Below, piece by piece: positions 1-13,625 of a stretch of DNA of 64,000 bases; the stretch's first letter is position 1, and each line of letters opens with the position of its first letter. The stretch covers positions 96,337,963 to 96,401,962 of the forward strand of contig NC_134277.1 in NCBI RefSeq assembly GCF_949628215.1, written 5' to 3'. Origin of the DNA: Phalacrocorax aristotelis (Eukaryota; Chordata; Aves; Suliformes; Phalacrocoracidae). Made by a program: the position numbers and the translations under genes. The notes below the pieces were generated by a model. It searched no databases and was not told the origin of the DNA. It saw only the letters and a program-made list of their open reading frames with translations.

Positions 1-920
1 AAACAAAACAAACACCAAACAAAAAGAGACTGCAAGAGAATTATTTTCTTCTCCAACTTTTTGGCTCAGCTGTCAGTTCCTGCCCCCCACCCCCTGCCCC
101 CAAGTTCCTTGCTCAGCTCCACTTATGACCTTCAGTTTTTTTAAGAAAGGGAAAATAAGATGAGAATTTGAAAATTCATGGAAAATAAGGCTGCCTATTT
201 GACTAATGCAAACATTCATGTTCAAAATCCTGGAATTGATCAGCATATCAATTTGTTCCTGACACTGAGGTTAGTATCTGAAATAATAGTACCTCCCCCA
301 CTTGCTCGCGATTCAAATGCAGCGTGTGTCATACCTCTGCGCACGTTGTTCTCCTGCCTGGGCTGAAAAGGATGAGCAACAGTGGCCCTATGAGTCAGTG
401 CCTTCTCTGGAGAGCCTTCAACCATAGCATTATAAAGGTAGCAGTTTTGTTAATTCAGTTTCATGAATATTTGCCTTCAGCCACTCATGGTGGTAGAACG
501 AGTCATTCCTTTCATATTTTAGGAAACCCATCTTTTGCTTCATTAATGGAGTCAGTTTTTTTGGAGGAGTTTTACCAATTTGGTATTCGCCAGGACCAAC
601 TTTCTCCTGGTTTCATATTACTATCTATGTGGCTGGTTTGGCTCACTCTTCTCATGCAGCTGAGAGTAATTCAGTTGGCTGCTGTTATTAACATGGGATG
701 GCGATGGGTTTGTATTTATAACCTGGTAAATCAGTGGTGCCTGGGCAAACAACATGCTATTTCTGCTGTTGTGAGTATTTCTACGGCACAACATGTGCAC
801 ATTGTGTGACAACGGCTGAGATGCAGCAGTGGGGTACTTGTAAGAGTACAGCTTGCTGCCCAGGCTAAGCTACCCCTCTGGCAGCACCAACCAGGTTGCC
901 TTCATGGCATGTGCCATGCA
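1..920. other. Intergenic DNA, no supported feature
   Basis: It opens with an A/C-rich simple stretch (1-25). A 161-codon plus-strand frame at 324-809 is not supported as a gene: it has no recognisable domain and its composition resembles translated non-coding DNA. Confidence 0.6.
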
Positions 921-1450
921 AATCACAGTATCACAGGTTGGAAGGGACCTCAGGGATCATCTAGTCCAACCTTTCTAGGAAGAGCACAGTCTAGACAAGA
1001 TGGCCCAGCACCCTGTCCAGCCGACTCTTGAAGGTGCCCAACATGGCCGAGTCAACCACTTCCCTGGGGAGATTATTCCAATGGGTGACTGTCCTCAGTG
1101 TGAAAAATTTCCCTCTGGTGTCCAATCGGAATCTCCCCAAGAGCAACTTGTGTCCATTCCCCCTTGTCCTCTCCATGTGACTCCATGTAAAAAGGGAGTC
1201 TCCATCTTCTTTGTAGCTGCCCCTTAAGTACTGGTACATGGTGATGAGATCCCCTCTGAGCCTCCTTTTCTCAAGGCTGAACAAACCCAGCTCTCCCAGC
1301 CTGTCCTCGTATGGCAGCTTCCCAGTCCTTTGATCACCTTGGTGGCCCTTCTCTGGACCCCTCCCAGCCTGTCCACATCCTTTTTGTACAGCAGGGACTA
1401 GAACTGTACACAGTACTCCAGGTGGGGCCTGACAAGCGCTGAGTAGAGCA
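921..1450 (-). mobile_element. CR1 LINE, 5'-truncated copy with the ORF2 C-terminus
   Basis: The minus strand encodes a typical CR1 ORF2 tail (at 991-1284), including [20 protein letters not shown] and [18 protein letters not shown]. The 3' end lies at about 921, where the minus strand carries GGTCCCTTCCAACCTGTGAT, the CR1 3' UTR, with a worn terminal repeat. The 5' end near 1450 is a truncation inside the reverse-transcriptase region. The 97-codon frame at 991-1284 belongs to this element and is not a host gene. Confidence 0.93.
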
Positions 1451-4400
1451 AATCCTTAGAAGTTAAGGTCCCTATACACATCTATGAACTAGCTCGTCTG
1501 GCGGAAAGGGACAAAATAAAAGCCTGCTGGTATAAATCAGAATGATCTTACCATTTGCACCGATATTAAGGGAGTTTTCATTAGTTTGCACTGGTTGCAA
1601 AACCAGCCTTTGTTGTGTAATTGATGACACAGAGCAGCTAATGGGGAGGAGCAATATGCTCCCCCTGCCTTCTTTACCAAGAAGCTCTGTTCTTTAAAAT
1701 GCTCAACAGATAGAGATGACTCCAAAGAAGTCAATATACATCATGTTTTAAGATCTCAGATATTGCGGTCTTAGGTGATAATTTTATTTTAGCGTCACCT
1801 GTAAGCATTAATTTATTCTAATGCCAAGTAGCATTGCTCCACTTGCATTCCTTGGGTATAAGGAACAGGATGTTTCACACCGGTGTGTGCTACTATTTGC
1901 TACTTGTGCTCTCAAGTAATTCTCAAGGTACACTTTGTATTTAAAAGTTTTTTTCTATGCAGCTAAGGGCTAGGAGTGAATTCCTCTTCAAAACAGGTTT
2001 GATTTATTCCCACAGCTCATGGAGCTAAAAGAGCAGAACGAGCATCAAATAGCTACATCCAGCTCAACTTGTTGTATAATATTAAAAGTTTTTAGCTATT
2101 TGCTCCCTGCAAGCTTATTACAAAAAGTAAGATGAAAGTTTACAGAAAAATAAGTATTTGTATTGCTAGCAAACCACACAGAGTTTGGAGTTGGCTCTGT
2201 CTGCCATAAATGTCATCTCCAAGAGCTATGAGAGCTGATTTTGAGAGATGTCTGGCACTCCAGCATCAGAAACTAATGCAGGAATGACTTTTTGGAGTCA
2301 CCATCCTCAAATGTTTCCTTTCCACAACCCATTTGCGGTGACAAAACAGACAGCAAATCCTTTCATTTCAACAACTTCTGGCTTCAGCACTGCTATCTCA
2401 GCAGGATGTGAAGACAAGATAAAAAGGCCAGCAGTGACTTCGCCTGCAGATGGGTCAAAGAAATTTTTCATGAAAACAACTTTCATTTCACCCCTAAGAT
2501 GAAGTTAAGTGACTGCAGCACAGTCAGGTCCCACGCTATTACATGTGTAAGTAAACAGCTCAGAGTTTAATATACAGCTGAGAAAATCTATGGGGGTTCT
2601 TTATTTTTTTATTTCCTTTTTTTTTTTATTTTCCTTATTTTATACATGATTTTCAGCTGAGAAAGGATTCAGGAGTATGCCTCTGCAGAAATGTGGCACA
2701 AGCTGGACTTCTGCTCCAAAGATCTTTACTGTGGGTTCTCCCTGTAATTTAATCCTCAGTAAGGGAAGCCAAAGAAGATGTAAGATATAGATTTTGTAAG
2801 ACCTGCTACCACCTTTTCCTGGCCCATCCAGAAAAAATAGGGTACAGCAACCACCACTGCACTAAAGTAACACAGAACAACCCAGGACTGACCCAACCTT
2901 TCCCAAAGCAGTACAAAATAGTTCAAACAAGGGCCTTACATAAAAGCCACATTTCAACAGAGGTAAGTTTCAGAAACAAGCTTGAGATTAGATAATTGAA
3001 TGCCCAGCTCTTGAAGCTGAAGGTGAAAAACTCAGAGACTCGGGGTTGAGCACTTGCTGAAAGCACGGTGTTGCTGTGTGCATTCGACACTGAGACCAGC
3101 AGAGGATTCAGCAGGCACCAGCTGCATTAGCTGCCCATGAGTGTCTCCCATTGAACGGCCCAAGGAAGCGGGATCTTTTATGGGTGGAATGAGTGGTGCG
3201 GAGTGGTGAGCAAGGTCTGCCTCCTGCCACCCTCCAGCAGGCAGCTCACGGTGATCCCCTGAGCCCCAGCATCTGTGCAGCATCCAGAAGGCAGTTCCTG
3301 AGGGTTTTGCAGGGTATCTACAGTGCAGGTGCCCTGTGCCCAGGACTTCATATCCAAGGCATAGAAAGGGCAGGCTGCCTACTCTTTTCTGTCCCTTTTT
3401 TCCCCTCTGAGGACAGCTACCTGCATTGGAAGGGAACACAGATCTCTTCCACCAGGCCAAAAGTGAGCAATGATGTATATTTGGAAAGGGCTTTCAGATA
3501 CACGCTGAAATGAAGACGACCTTGCCTGTTGTGCTGGCAAACATGTGGGGACTATCTCCAAAGATCCCATCTGTAGCCTATGTCAACCTCCTCACTTTTC
3601 CATTTCACAGCAGAACCATTGTAAGGATGGCAATTAGTTCAAGACAACATGTGCATGCATTGAACGTGTATGTACATTTTGCTTCAGTCAGGTAAGGATA
3701 TTTGTTTTACACCAAACTATGTAACGATAATTTGTTCAGGACCAACCTATCTGCACCACAAGCGATCTGGGGACATGGAGGTAAAGCTGAAGATCTCTTC
3801 TCAAAGACATAATATCTGAAAAACTACAAAAGTATTTTTCTAGATCACTAGAATGGAGGTCTTAGGCTGAAGTGTTTTACATATGCAGAGGCTTCTCTGA
3901 ATCACCAAAGAGGAGCATTTTTATGTGTGTATCCAAACACAGACAACAGAGTCAGGGAATTCTGACCTGCATGCACAGACATCTTGCCAGTTTTTTTCTT
4001 GCATTATTAAATGGCCAAGAAAACTGCTTTTTATCAATTTCTATGCGTAGATAGGAAACATGTTTCTGTCAGTGAACTCAGTACCAAAAAGATTATTCCT
4101 TGTTTCAAATACAATAGGTTATTGCATGACTATATTGCAGATACCTCTGTTGCAATCTTTTGCCATGTTTGTTTGAGCATGCATAGCTAGTTCTACATTT
4201 GACAACTGTAGTAACTTGCACAGTAACTAATTAATCAACATACACAAATTACTGTGTCTTGAGTCCCTTAAGAGGAGCAGAAGAAAGGAGGTAACAGCTG
4301 TTTCTGCACTACAACAGCTCAGGCCTATTTCTCTGTGTGCTGAGCAGTTTCCATATACTAGAGAGCATTCACACCTTTTCCTTTCAAAGGTAGATCCCAG

Positions 4401-5424
4401 AAAAGTGCTCTTTCAGTTGAGCTCCCCCCCCTAAATTTTCAATGTAAGCTTCAGAAAGGATATCTAAGAGTCACACACTTAAGTTACCTGGTCTTGAATA
4501 CTTTAAAAACAGAGATGTCTAGGTGTGTCATAACACAAACTGTTCAGCCAGGAATTGCTGACATCAAAACAAGAGCTTAGCTCTTACTGATCTAGCACTT
4601 CCACCTGGAAAAAGAAACACTAAATGAAATTTGAAGACCACCAGCAACATGGAAAAAGCAAAGGAGCCTGTGTGGACACCCTGCAGTATTTCAATGGAAA
4701 GAGGCATCAACTGCTTTGAAGAAAAGGCTCGATAGGGCAGGAAGAGAAAGAACCATGCAGTGACAGCAAGATGCTAGGCACGTGTACAGCAGTGGGACCT
4801 GTCACAGCCAACAACATGTACCACCGACATAAAGCTGATAGTGACAAAACCCTTACCTAATGCATACAATAAAGCCCAAAGCAATTTTTGACTTTTAGTT
4901 CACAAAGAAAACATTACCCTCTTGTATCCATAAAACTTCATAGCTCAAGAGAAGCTAACACCTGCATAAGAATGGAATTACAATGTGTTCCTTATGGGGT
5001 CAGGAGAGACCATAGCTTTTTAATCAGCTCTTTGGTATTTGCAATATAGGCAGAGTCCTAGGCCACTGGCTTAAGCGTTTGAAAAACAGCAGAAATATTT
5101 CTTAAGCTAGTTTTGAAATCTTTAAGTGTTCTGTGCAACACGAAAACCAGGCCCTACAAACAAGGGAGTCCCGGCAGCCCATCCATCAGCACCTGAGGTG
5201 GTCCCCACTCAAGAAACATTCAAGTCTTTTGGGTGGTACCAGGGCTCATGGGTACAGAGGATAACAGAGCTATGTGTGGCATGCCTTCATACTTTGTCAT
5301 TAGCACCTAAGCACTGGCTGAAAACTGAAGCTGTATTGTTCTCAATTAACTATTACATGAATATTTTTTTAAAAAAAAAGAAGGCTGGAATACACCAAGG
5401 TCCATAAATGTTTCTCCATTAGCT
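1451..5424. other. Intergenic DNA, no supported gene
   Basis: I see no exon-like frame with splice sites and no family match. A T-rich stretch lies at 2598-2645 and an A-run at 5370-5382. Short frames such as those at 3032-3513 overlap on both strands and look like chance. Confidence 0.6.
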
Positions 5425-5700
5425 GAAATTGAGTTTCATTTCCAAGATTTGCTGATGACAGTGAGCTATTCTGGGTGTACTCCAGAGGGAACTGAAGAAA
5501 GGTGGAAAACCAGACAACACTTTGTCAGATTAAATATATGCAATTTGATCTGTTTCCAAATGCTGCTAGGTACTGAATTGAGTACATCAATTCAGAAGAA
5601 ACACCAATGCATTTTAATAGGCAATTTAGTGACAATCTCTGGACAATCTATCAGTAGCCAAAGCCAAACAAAAAATCTAAAGGAAACAAAATGTAACTGA
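5425..5700 (+). mobile_element. Possible ancient CR1/L2-type LINE fragment (after the FADD box)
   Basis: The segment starts with TTTGCTGATGACAGTGAGCT, which reads FADDSEL, like the catalytic FADD box of amniote CR1/L2 reverse transcriptases. It continues with an order of short similarities typical of the region after it, such as GACAATCTCTGG. It is heavily decayed. The assignment is by eye; a profile search against reptile CR1/L2 consensi would decide. Confidence 0.3.
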
Positions 5701-6259
5701 ATAAGGTAGAAAAGCATTCTACTACTATCTTGCTCGTCAAGCAAATAATTTTTACCTTCTTGTGAGAAATATAGCTGAGGCAGGATTTGAAGGTATCCCT
5801 GGAGAACTACATGAGTCCCACACGATTTTGTGATGATTTAGACCATCTTTTTAAAAGGTCCACCCTAGTAGCTATTGCATGTGGTTTTAAGTGCTGACCA
5901 TATATAAAAGAATGGCCTTGTCTGGGAGGGGTGGCTGTCAGCACACAACAGAAGGTTTTTAAAGAAATCCGATTATACGAGTAGCTGCAGCATACTTTAT
6001 GCCCTCACCCTGCAAAGCACTTAAGTGCAGACCTCTCGTTGTCTTCAGAGGAATGTAAAGGACCAGTGCTGCCTCAAAAGTTTCTGCTGCCCTTTCAGCC
6101 TCAGGAGGGTTCAGGGGGCACCAGATGCTGAAAGAAGAGATGTGGGAAAAGTACTTAGAGGAGAATTTACTTTGTCATATCTCACCCACAAATGTAATGG
6201 CCATAGAGAAAGTTCAGCCAGCTGCCTATAAGTTTATAGTCCTTAGGCCAAGGCAGATA
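5701..6259. other. Intergenic DNA, nothing recognised
   Basis: It lies between two possible old LINE fragments and may be part of the same decayed insertion, but no motif is readable here. Confidence 0.5.
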
Positions 6260-6375
6260 CGACAAAGGCTTACAGGGAGGAATCCCTTTTAGGATGGGTC
6301 CCATTTAACATCTGCATGAGTGACCTGGAAAAGATGAATAACATGCTCATGACATTTACAGATGCTGATTAAACA
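6260..6375 (+). mobile_element. Old LINE reverse-transcriptase fragment (FNI-SDL motif)
   Basis: One frame reads PFNICMSDLEKMNNMLMTF then TDAD, matching the order of the CR1/L2 motif P-LFNIFI-DLD followed by FADD. Base-level similarity is clear across GTCCCATTTAACATCTGCAT and GAGTGACCTGGAAAAGATGA. The copy has stops on both sides and is inactive. Confidence 0.42.
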
Positions 6376-9300
6376 GAAAATGTGGCAAAGAGCTAATACA
6401 CAGATGAAAGACAATAAGAAAATTAAGTAATGGTGTACAGAGGCATACGCGTACAGTCAATACACATGTACGTATGTGTATGCACACCTGCTCCCAATCA
6501 TAGCAAAGGAAATTATTTTCTAAATGACTGTTTTTATTGACATCGGACTCCTGTTGAATGGCTGCATGAAAACACGTCTCTATCAGAAGCAACCATCTAA
6601 CCTCTTTTACTGCTGTGGGCAATGCTGTTGATATAGTTGTTTATTTCTGCAAAGATGATGTCAGACCAGGTTCCTGAGAAATTTGTTTTCTTCTACCTTC
6701 TGTCTCAGCCTTTGTATATCTGCACTGTGAAAGCAGCATGTGAAAGCATTTCAGGTAAATTTCAAATAGAAAAAGGGTAAAAGTACAAATGAGCTTATTA
6801 AAAACTATTAATTAGCAGCTGAGAAAACAGGTGTTTGAGACATGGCCTGGACATGAACTTGTGGCAAGAGGAAGGAATGAAAGGGTATGATTACTCCACA
6901 TGAACAGCACTTACAGCAGCAGCCAGGGAGCTGGCTCTCTTTGCCAGCAAAACACACCCAACGCTTTCAAGTCCTTTCCTCTGACCGGCTTCTAGATGGG
7001 GTTGCCCAGCTGAATGTGATAGCAAGGGAACAGCAACCGAGGCATGAACACCTTCCCACCTGCTTAAGGCCAGCAGGAAAGCTTTCTTCTTTGCAATCAC
7101 TCTGTGATCTGTGAAAAAAAAGTTTTCATCTTTCACTTCTGAATACTGGGAGTCGGAGCCACTAGCAGTCAGAGCAGGGTCAAACCACTGAATTATTGCT
7201 CGCTTTCCATCATTTCCTTCCTTTGGAAAAACAGCTCTGCTCCTTTTCATATCCTGCTTGAAATAGTCTTTGACTCATGGGCCAGCATCCAGCACTCAGC
7301 CCGTCCCGGGAACCTGCAGCAGGGCCACCCTTGGTCATGGCACAGAGGTACCTGTCATGGTGTTCTGTGCTGCTGGAGGGACGAGTCATTCCTTCCCTGG
7401 GACCCGTGGTCCCCCTGGCAGGTGTAGGAGAGGGCTGGCAGCACCAGGCTGTCCCAACAGCATGTACAAGGGTTGCACATGGTCTCCTAGTGCATCCAAG
7501 CTGCAGCAGCATTCATGACATTTGGGCATCTCAGTAGGAGACCAAGAGTTGGAAACCAAAGGACAAACCCATGAGTTGAGCACATGAGACCTGGCAGACC
7601 TGACAGACCTGACTGCCCCCTCAGACCTCTGCCTGCAAGTCTTACCCTCCCAGCTGTTTAACTGGATGCCAACCCTCAGCCTCCGTGCAGCCTCTCTGCT
7701 CTCTGGCAGTCCCTGGTGCAATTAGGAGGTGTCAGGCACGTCTGCATGTGTGCAAGGACCAGGCAGGGCAATGGTGTCACCTGCAGACAGCAGGTACATG
7801 TATCAGGAAGACTGACCTACACTGTGCACTCACTGGCCCCACATTTTATGCTCTGAAACATTCCACCAGGGAGGCCTTGGTAAGTTGAAACCGTGTCACA
7901 GATTTGACTGGGGGCAGATTTTTTTCCTCCTGAATATTAAAGCTAACTATGTTTAGGGTTGGGATTTGGATTGTTTTTTTTCCTTTTTCAGACACATCAG
8001 TCTGCAGAGACGAGGCTCTTTAGGGGAAACCAGCAACCCTCACACACACATAAATCCAGAATGCATTGGACAAGTTGCTTCAAAGGATTTATTTTCTTTA
8101 AATCTGTCTGCTTATAAACCCAGACATCTATTCTGAGTGTCAGCATTCCCCTGTGACAAGCCATTCCCCAGTTTGTATGGGGTAAATGAATTGCTCAGCC
8201 CTGCTAGGACTGAGCCAGAAACTCATGGTAGCAGTGTGTGTGCTGCTGACCTCTTGCTTCTCCCCTGTTCCTCATCTGGGGGCTAGTCCCCTGGCACCCT
8301 CTCCACAATGCATCTCCCACGTGTAATAGGAAATGTAGGAAAAGAAGATGCAACTCTGCAATAAGCCAGGTGGCAAAGCCAGCTGACATGATACCCAGGG
8401 CAGCAGGTCAGAGGGACTGTGAAGAAAATTGTATTGGTTTTTGCACTCTGACATGCCCTGCCCGCAAGCGCAGGCTTGCATATAGCGCGCTGGGTGTCTG
8501 ATAGCACATCCTATCCCACATCACAACTCTGCTGTGTTATAGATTGAAGAAGAGCCTGCAATTCCCCTAGCATCATTGCTGCAGAAAAACATCTTGGCCT
8601 AATGAAGGTCATTCAGAACTTTATTAGATGGCATGTGCAGCTTTGCAAGAAAGGCTGCCAATTTGATTATAAGAAGCAGAATTAGTGTGACTTTGATAGC
8701 CTATTTTCAAGGTATCACAGGTCCAAAGAATGGAAAGACACGTCAGTACGGCACTTTTGTAGCTCTTTGGGTGTGAAATAGCTTCGAGCTTCTTTCAGAA
8801 ACCAGCAGAAAAGCACAAACCACCATCCATTAGCAGAGAGACCTCTAATAACATTTGCGTCTGTCAGTCTCAGACTGTGGCAGACAAAAGCCCCAGTCTG
8901 TGCTCTGGCAGTAGGAGTAATTGCAGGAAAGCCTTTGCATGCACTTATATCCAAGGCCTGGCCTTCTAGGTGCCAGTGAGAGAATGGACACTAGGTGATG
9001 GGATGGACAGACACTCTGGGGAGACGCCACCTCAGCCAAGAGGAGTCGCAGCTCTCCACCCACTGCTGTGGGGGGGTCCCTGCCCATCTGTATGCCCCTG
9101 ACATCCAGCCAGGCGCGCACCAGTGAGGCTGCCTGTGCAGGCTTCGGGCATTGCTGCCTGCTGACCTTGCTCCTTTACCGGAGGGATTAGCAAGCACGCC
9201 TGCAGCAGAGCAGGGCATGTCCCTCACCCCATCTACTGGTGTTCGCAGCGTGGCATCTTATTGCAAGATTCATTGGCCCACTGGTGTGCTGGTGTGGGAG

Positions 9301-12300
9301 AAACAGAGCAGTTGCCTGCTGGAAGGGAAAGGAATGTATTTTGTTCGAGTGAATAAATTTAAACGAAAGTGTTCAAGCCCAAGTCCAGTAGCTCATTTAT
9401 GATACATTGCGAGGATGTCTCACAGGGATTTGTGCTCCACTTTCCTCAGCCTGCAGCCCACGACGCAGTGCAGTCTCTGTGCTCCTGGTGCAGCCAGACC
9501 CCAGCCGTGGGAGCTGCGTCGTTGCGGTGCATCCCTGGGCACAAACAGCTCGACTCTGTCTCGCTACATAAATGACAGCAGTCCAGGAGCGCTATCTCTT
9601 ACTACTACCGAAAAAGCAGCACTGATGTTTGTGAATGAAACCCCTGGAAGGGAAATATTTCACAGTTAATATTTAGCACAGTCAAAGATCTTCCCTGCTT
9701 TGGAAATTATAGGTCTTAACCACTGTTTGAACTCTTTATGGTCCTGGGAGATGGATGGTACCCCAGAAATGTGGTGATTCCCTACCTCTCATAGCTGTGG
9801 TACACTGCATTTCCATCCCTCCTTCAGCAGGGATGTTTACGATCCATGCACTACATTTGCATTACCGCCCATCAGGCTATGTGGAACCTAGTCAACTAAA
9901 TATCAAATTCAGTGCTTGCAAATGTGCCTAATTGAGACAAGTAGAGCTGAATGAATTGAGGAAAAAGCAATAAACTTAAGCTGTTATACAAAACGTCTGA
10001 AGTTGATCTGGGATCATGCATCTGGATTATTATACTGGCATTTATAATATTGTGAATACTATTATGTTGGGTGCCCCAGTAAAAGCCCTTAATGGGAGAA
10101 GTTGTGACTGATACTGCTTTTTAGGTGTGCAGCATCCGAGGTTTGAAGGCCCCTCAGCACCGCACCTGGGACGTGTTCAGATAACTCTGGGATCCCAGAT
10201 GCAGCAATTCACACAAACAAGAGACAGAAAACAAAAGCATATATCATGTTTAGCATAGCACATGCCAGACAATAGCTGGCCAGGTGCATAATTCTCCAGG
10301 AGAGTGTGAGAAAAGGTTATTCTTTGGGAGGACTTGACGAGACTTGTGCACACTGTTCCATGATGCAGAGTCTTGCTCGAGCTTCTAAAGCAGGCCACAG
10401 AGTCAAGGTCCAGGTCGTTTGCCTGACATTGCCATTGGACTGGGCTGGAGCAAATCAGTCAGCATCCACCCCTGCCATTTCCTTGTCCTACAAAACGAAT
10501 AGTGACCTAGCATGTCCCTTGGCATCAGGAAACCAAAGGGATGTCACCAGGTCTTTCTAGGACCAAAACTCAGATTTAAAAAAAAAATTAATTCTTTTTA
10601 AAGATGGAAATTTTGTTCTAAGTAATGGAAAAATGACTGATCAATCATAATATTCATCCACAAATAACTAGTCATAGTCAGAGCACAGAGCAAAACTGAT
10701 GATTTTTTGAGATTCTGTCTTCTTGTGGAGCAAGAGACTCTGAAGACTGTTTAATTTCTGTTCCCCTGTAATTAAAAGCATGTTGGCATGTACCTTTCAC
10801 AGGTGCTCCAGTTGCGCCAGGTGCTGTAAAAAGACCTATGAGCCCTGTTTCAGATGGGGAACCCAGAGTGCTTGGGAACACAGGCACCAGCATGTCTTTC
10901 TCTGTTCCTCTTCTGCTGTGTGGAGCAGACTGGTGATTAGGCTGGCATCTGCCATAGTCCTTGCCGTACCTTGTCACTGGTGGTATCACTAGGTGGCCCT
11001 GTTAGATTGTCTATTTCTTCTGAGCAAGTTTTTAATCTTCAAAGAAATATTGTAGTGTTACAGATTAGGGGGGTTTGTTTTGTTTTGTTTGTGTGTTTGG
11101 GTTTTTTTTTAATTAAGTAGTCTTATTTTGAGAGAAATTGTGGCGTGAAGCTGGGAGCTCGCTCTTGCTCTGAGGTTTATTCCCAGTATTTAGAGAGAAA
11201 ACCTGCAAAGCCACAACTCTGGGCTCATAAGGATGAACTTTCTTTGAGAAGGGGTTTCTTTGTACACTGCTTGAGGTGACCTTTGCTCTAAAGCTAGGAA
11301 ATGCATATAAATAAAAGAAGATGGGCTTTGAGCAGCTGATACTCCAGCTTGCTTTAGTAGAAAGCTGATCCAGAAGTTTGCTACCATTTGGCCCAGTGCC
11401 AGGAGGAAGAGGAGAAATTTTCTTCAAGTGGAAAGGCTGGAACATTTACGTGGGTCGCCTACATTTACCTGGGCCTGCAGAAGGACAACATACCAGCTTT
11501 GCAATTCTGTCACACATTACCTTTTCTATTCCTCCAAGAGGTTACTGGTGCTGCTGTGGAAGAAAGGCCATTGCAACATTCAGCTTTTCATCGCAATCCT
11601 TTCCAATTCAAGAAATCATGAGTGTTTATATAATGAAGCTTGCAGTCATCTGTACAGCTGCAGCATGAAGGCAGCTTGGGAGTGAAAGAGTTTGTAACTA
11701 GAAAAGCCCACACAATCACACCCCTCAGCACTGAGGAGCTGGACCGACGCTCAGTGTTTCATTCTGCGCGCAGCTGCTTGACTATTCAGTACTGTGAATT
11801 TACAGGCAAGCACAGAGCAGCAGCGCGTTGTGCTGAACTGCTTTTGGGGATCTGCTGGGAGAACAAAGACCTAAAAAAATGAGAAAAGAAGAAATCAGTA
11901 GTGTCTGGAAGAAATAGCAGGCCCAGAGGAGATGCTGAGTGGAAGAGGGTGATGCAAGTACTCAAAAGTTACTGATGAGTTATTTCCTGCAAGTGGCCAC
12001 CTCTGCTACCAGACAGTGGTTGGTGCTGCATCAGTTAAGGAAAACCCAAAGGCCAGTTAGGTTCTTCAGCAGTGAGCTGACCTCCTCACAGTCTAAACAC
12101 TTGATAACTGCTGTAATTAAAGATTGTGCATGCTCCAGAAGACCAGCTGCCCCAGCACAAGTCAAGAAGATGAGAAAAACAAATGAGCAAAGAAACAACT
12201 CTAGCCCACACCTCTCCACCTTATTCGCAGAAATCATAAACAGAGCAAGTCTTGGTCCCCAGCAATTTGCCGAAAGGGAGGGGAGGGAACAGAAAGTATA

Positions 12301-13256
12301 TTTGTCCAGCTGGCAGAATACAGATGGAAAAATTATGCAGCCTAACATGCTCACTGTCTCTGAAAGGAGAACAAGCCCCAGACAGCAGAGGTCTACCACG
12401 GCAACAGTTCTTTCACATGGGACAAGTGAGCAAGGGGTGGCTTTTCTCCGTTTGCATCTGAGCTGGCAAACGCACCAGTGACATCTGCTAATGCTAATGG
12501 AAGGTAATCCGTCCTAGGGACTGCAGAAGTCCTGAAGTTTGCTCTGTGGATAGCGTAATAGCATCACTCCCAGCAAGAGAAAGAAGTGCAGCTTCTCAAA
12601 TCAGATAATTTCAATTCTGAACATCCTGACTAACAAAAACATAAAGGGGCTGCCCAAGATCCACAACAACAGCTACTTTTTCAAGCTCTTTGACTTCCAC
12701 AGTGCTGGGATTTTTCTAGGCACCTGCTGAGCGGCTGTTACAAAGGCTCAGGGAGGGTGGTACTTTCAAGCTGACAAGTACAGGAGGTTCTGGAGAGTGG
12801 TCTCAGATCCACAGACAAGCATGTGAGATGCCACATGTTAGATTAGGCAGCCTCTAGGATCCCTTCCTTTCCTGAGGAGAAAGCTTCCAGCCAAGTGAGA
12901 GCTTTGAGATGAGCCCATGTCCACCTTTCTGATTAAAGCTGGCACTTGCAGGGCTTTGCGGGCTAATTTTCTTGTCCTAGCCTTCCACTTGAATAAGTTA
13001 CACCATCACAGTAAGTGATAGAGTCTGCAGCAGAGCTGTAAAACCTGCTGTCTGAGAATCCCCTTTGCTTACACATCGCTCCAAGGAAGGTCCTGCAATT
13101 ACAAGTGACAAGGCAGTTTGGCACAACAAGAGGGATATACCACTTAGCAGTTCTCATGATTACAGGGGATCAAGCGGTGCATCCACCTCCTGTCCTGGTG
13201 ACAGAGCTTCCTCCCAAGTACTAGATGAGCAACAGCAGTCACTAAAGTCAGCATAT
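6376..13256. other. Intergenic DNA, no supported gene
   Basis: Moderately GC-rich patches lie at 7265-7480 and 8990-9240. Open frames on both strands in these patches (for example 7386-7721 minus and 9151-9402 plus) overlap each other and show no recognisable domain. The 180-codon plus-strand frame at 11939-12481 has no recognised homology and no gene context. T-runs occur at 11085-11112 within T/G-rich sequence. Confidence 0.55.
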
Positions 13257-13625
13257 ATAGAATCATAGAATAGTTTGGGTTGGAAGGGACCTTTAGAGGC
13301 CATCTAGTCCAACCCCCCTGCAGTGAGCAGGGACATCTTCAACTAGATCAGGTTGCTCAGAGCCCTGACCAACCTGACCTTGAATGTTTCCAGGGATGGG
13401 GCATCCACCACCTCTCTGGGCAACCTGTGCCAGTGTTTCACCACCCTCATTGTAAAAAATGTCTTCCTTATATTCAGTCTAAATCTACCCGCTTTTAGTT
13501 TAAAACCATTTCTCCTTGTCCTGTCACAACAGGCCATGCTAAAAAGTTTGGCCCCATGTTTCTTATATGCCCCCTTTAAGTACTTGAAAAGCTGCAATGC
13601 GGTCTCCCCTGAGCCTTCCCTTCTG
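13257..13625 (-). mobile_element. CR1 LINE, short 3' copy
   Basis: The minus strand encodes the CR1 ORF2 tail ALQLFKYLKGAYKKHG, then RLNIRKTFFTMRVVKHW and PREVVDAPSLETFK. Its 3' end at 13257 shows the diagnostic tail CTATTCTATGATTCTATA after GGTCCCTTCCAACCC. The tail is better preserved than in the copy at 0.9-1.45 kb, suggesting a younger insertion. The 105-codon minus-strand frame at 13343-13660 belongs mainly to this element. Confidence 0.94.

Noticed and set aside
324..809. 161-codon plus-strand open frame as a gene
   Set aside because: No recognisable domain, no splice or promoter context, and composition like translated non-coding DNA. It stands alone in a region with a nearby CR1.
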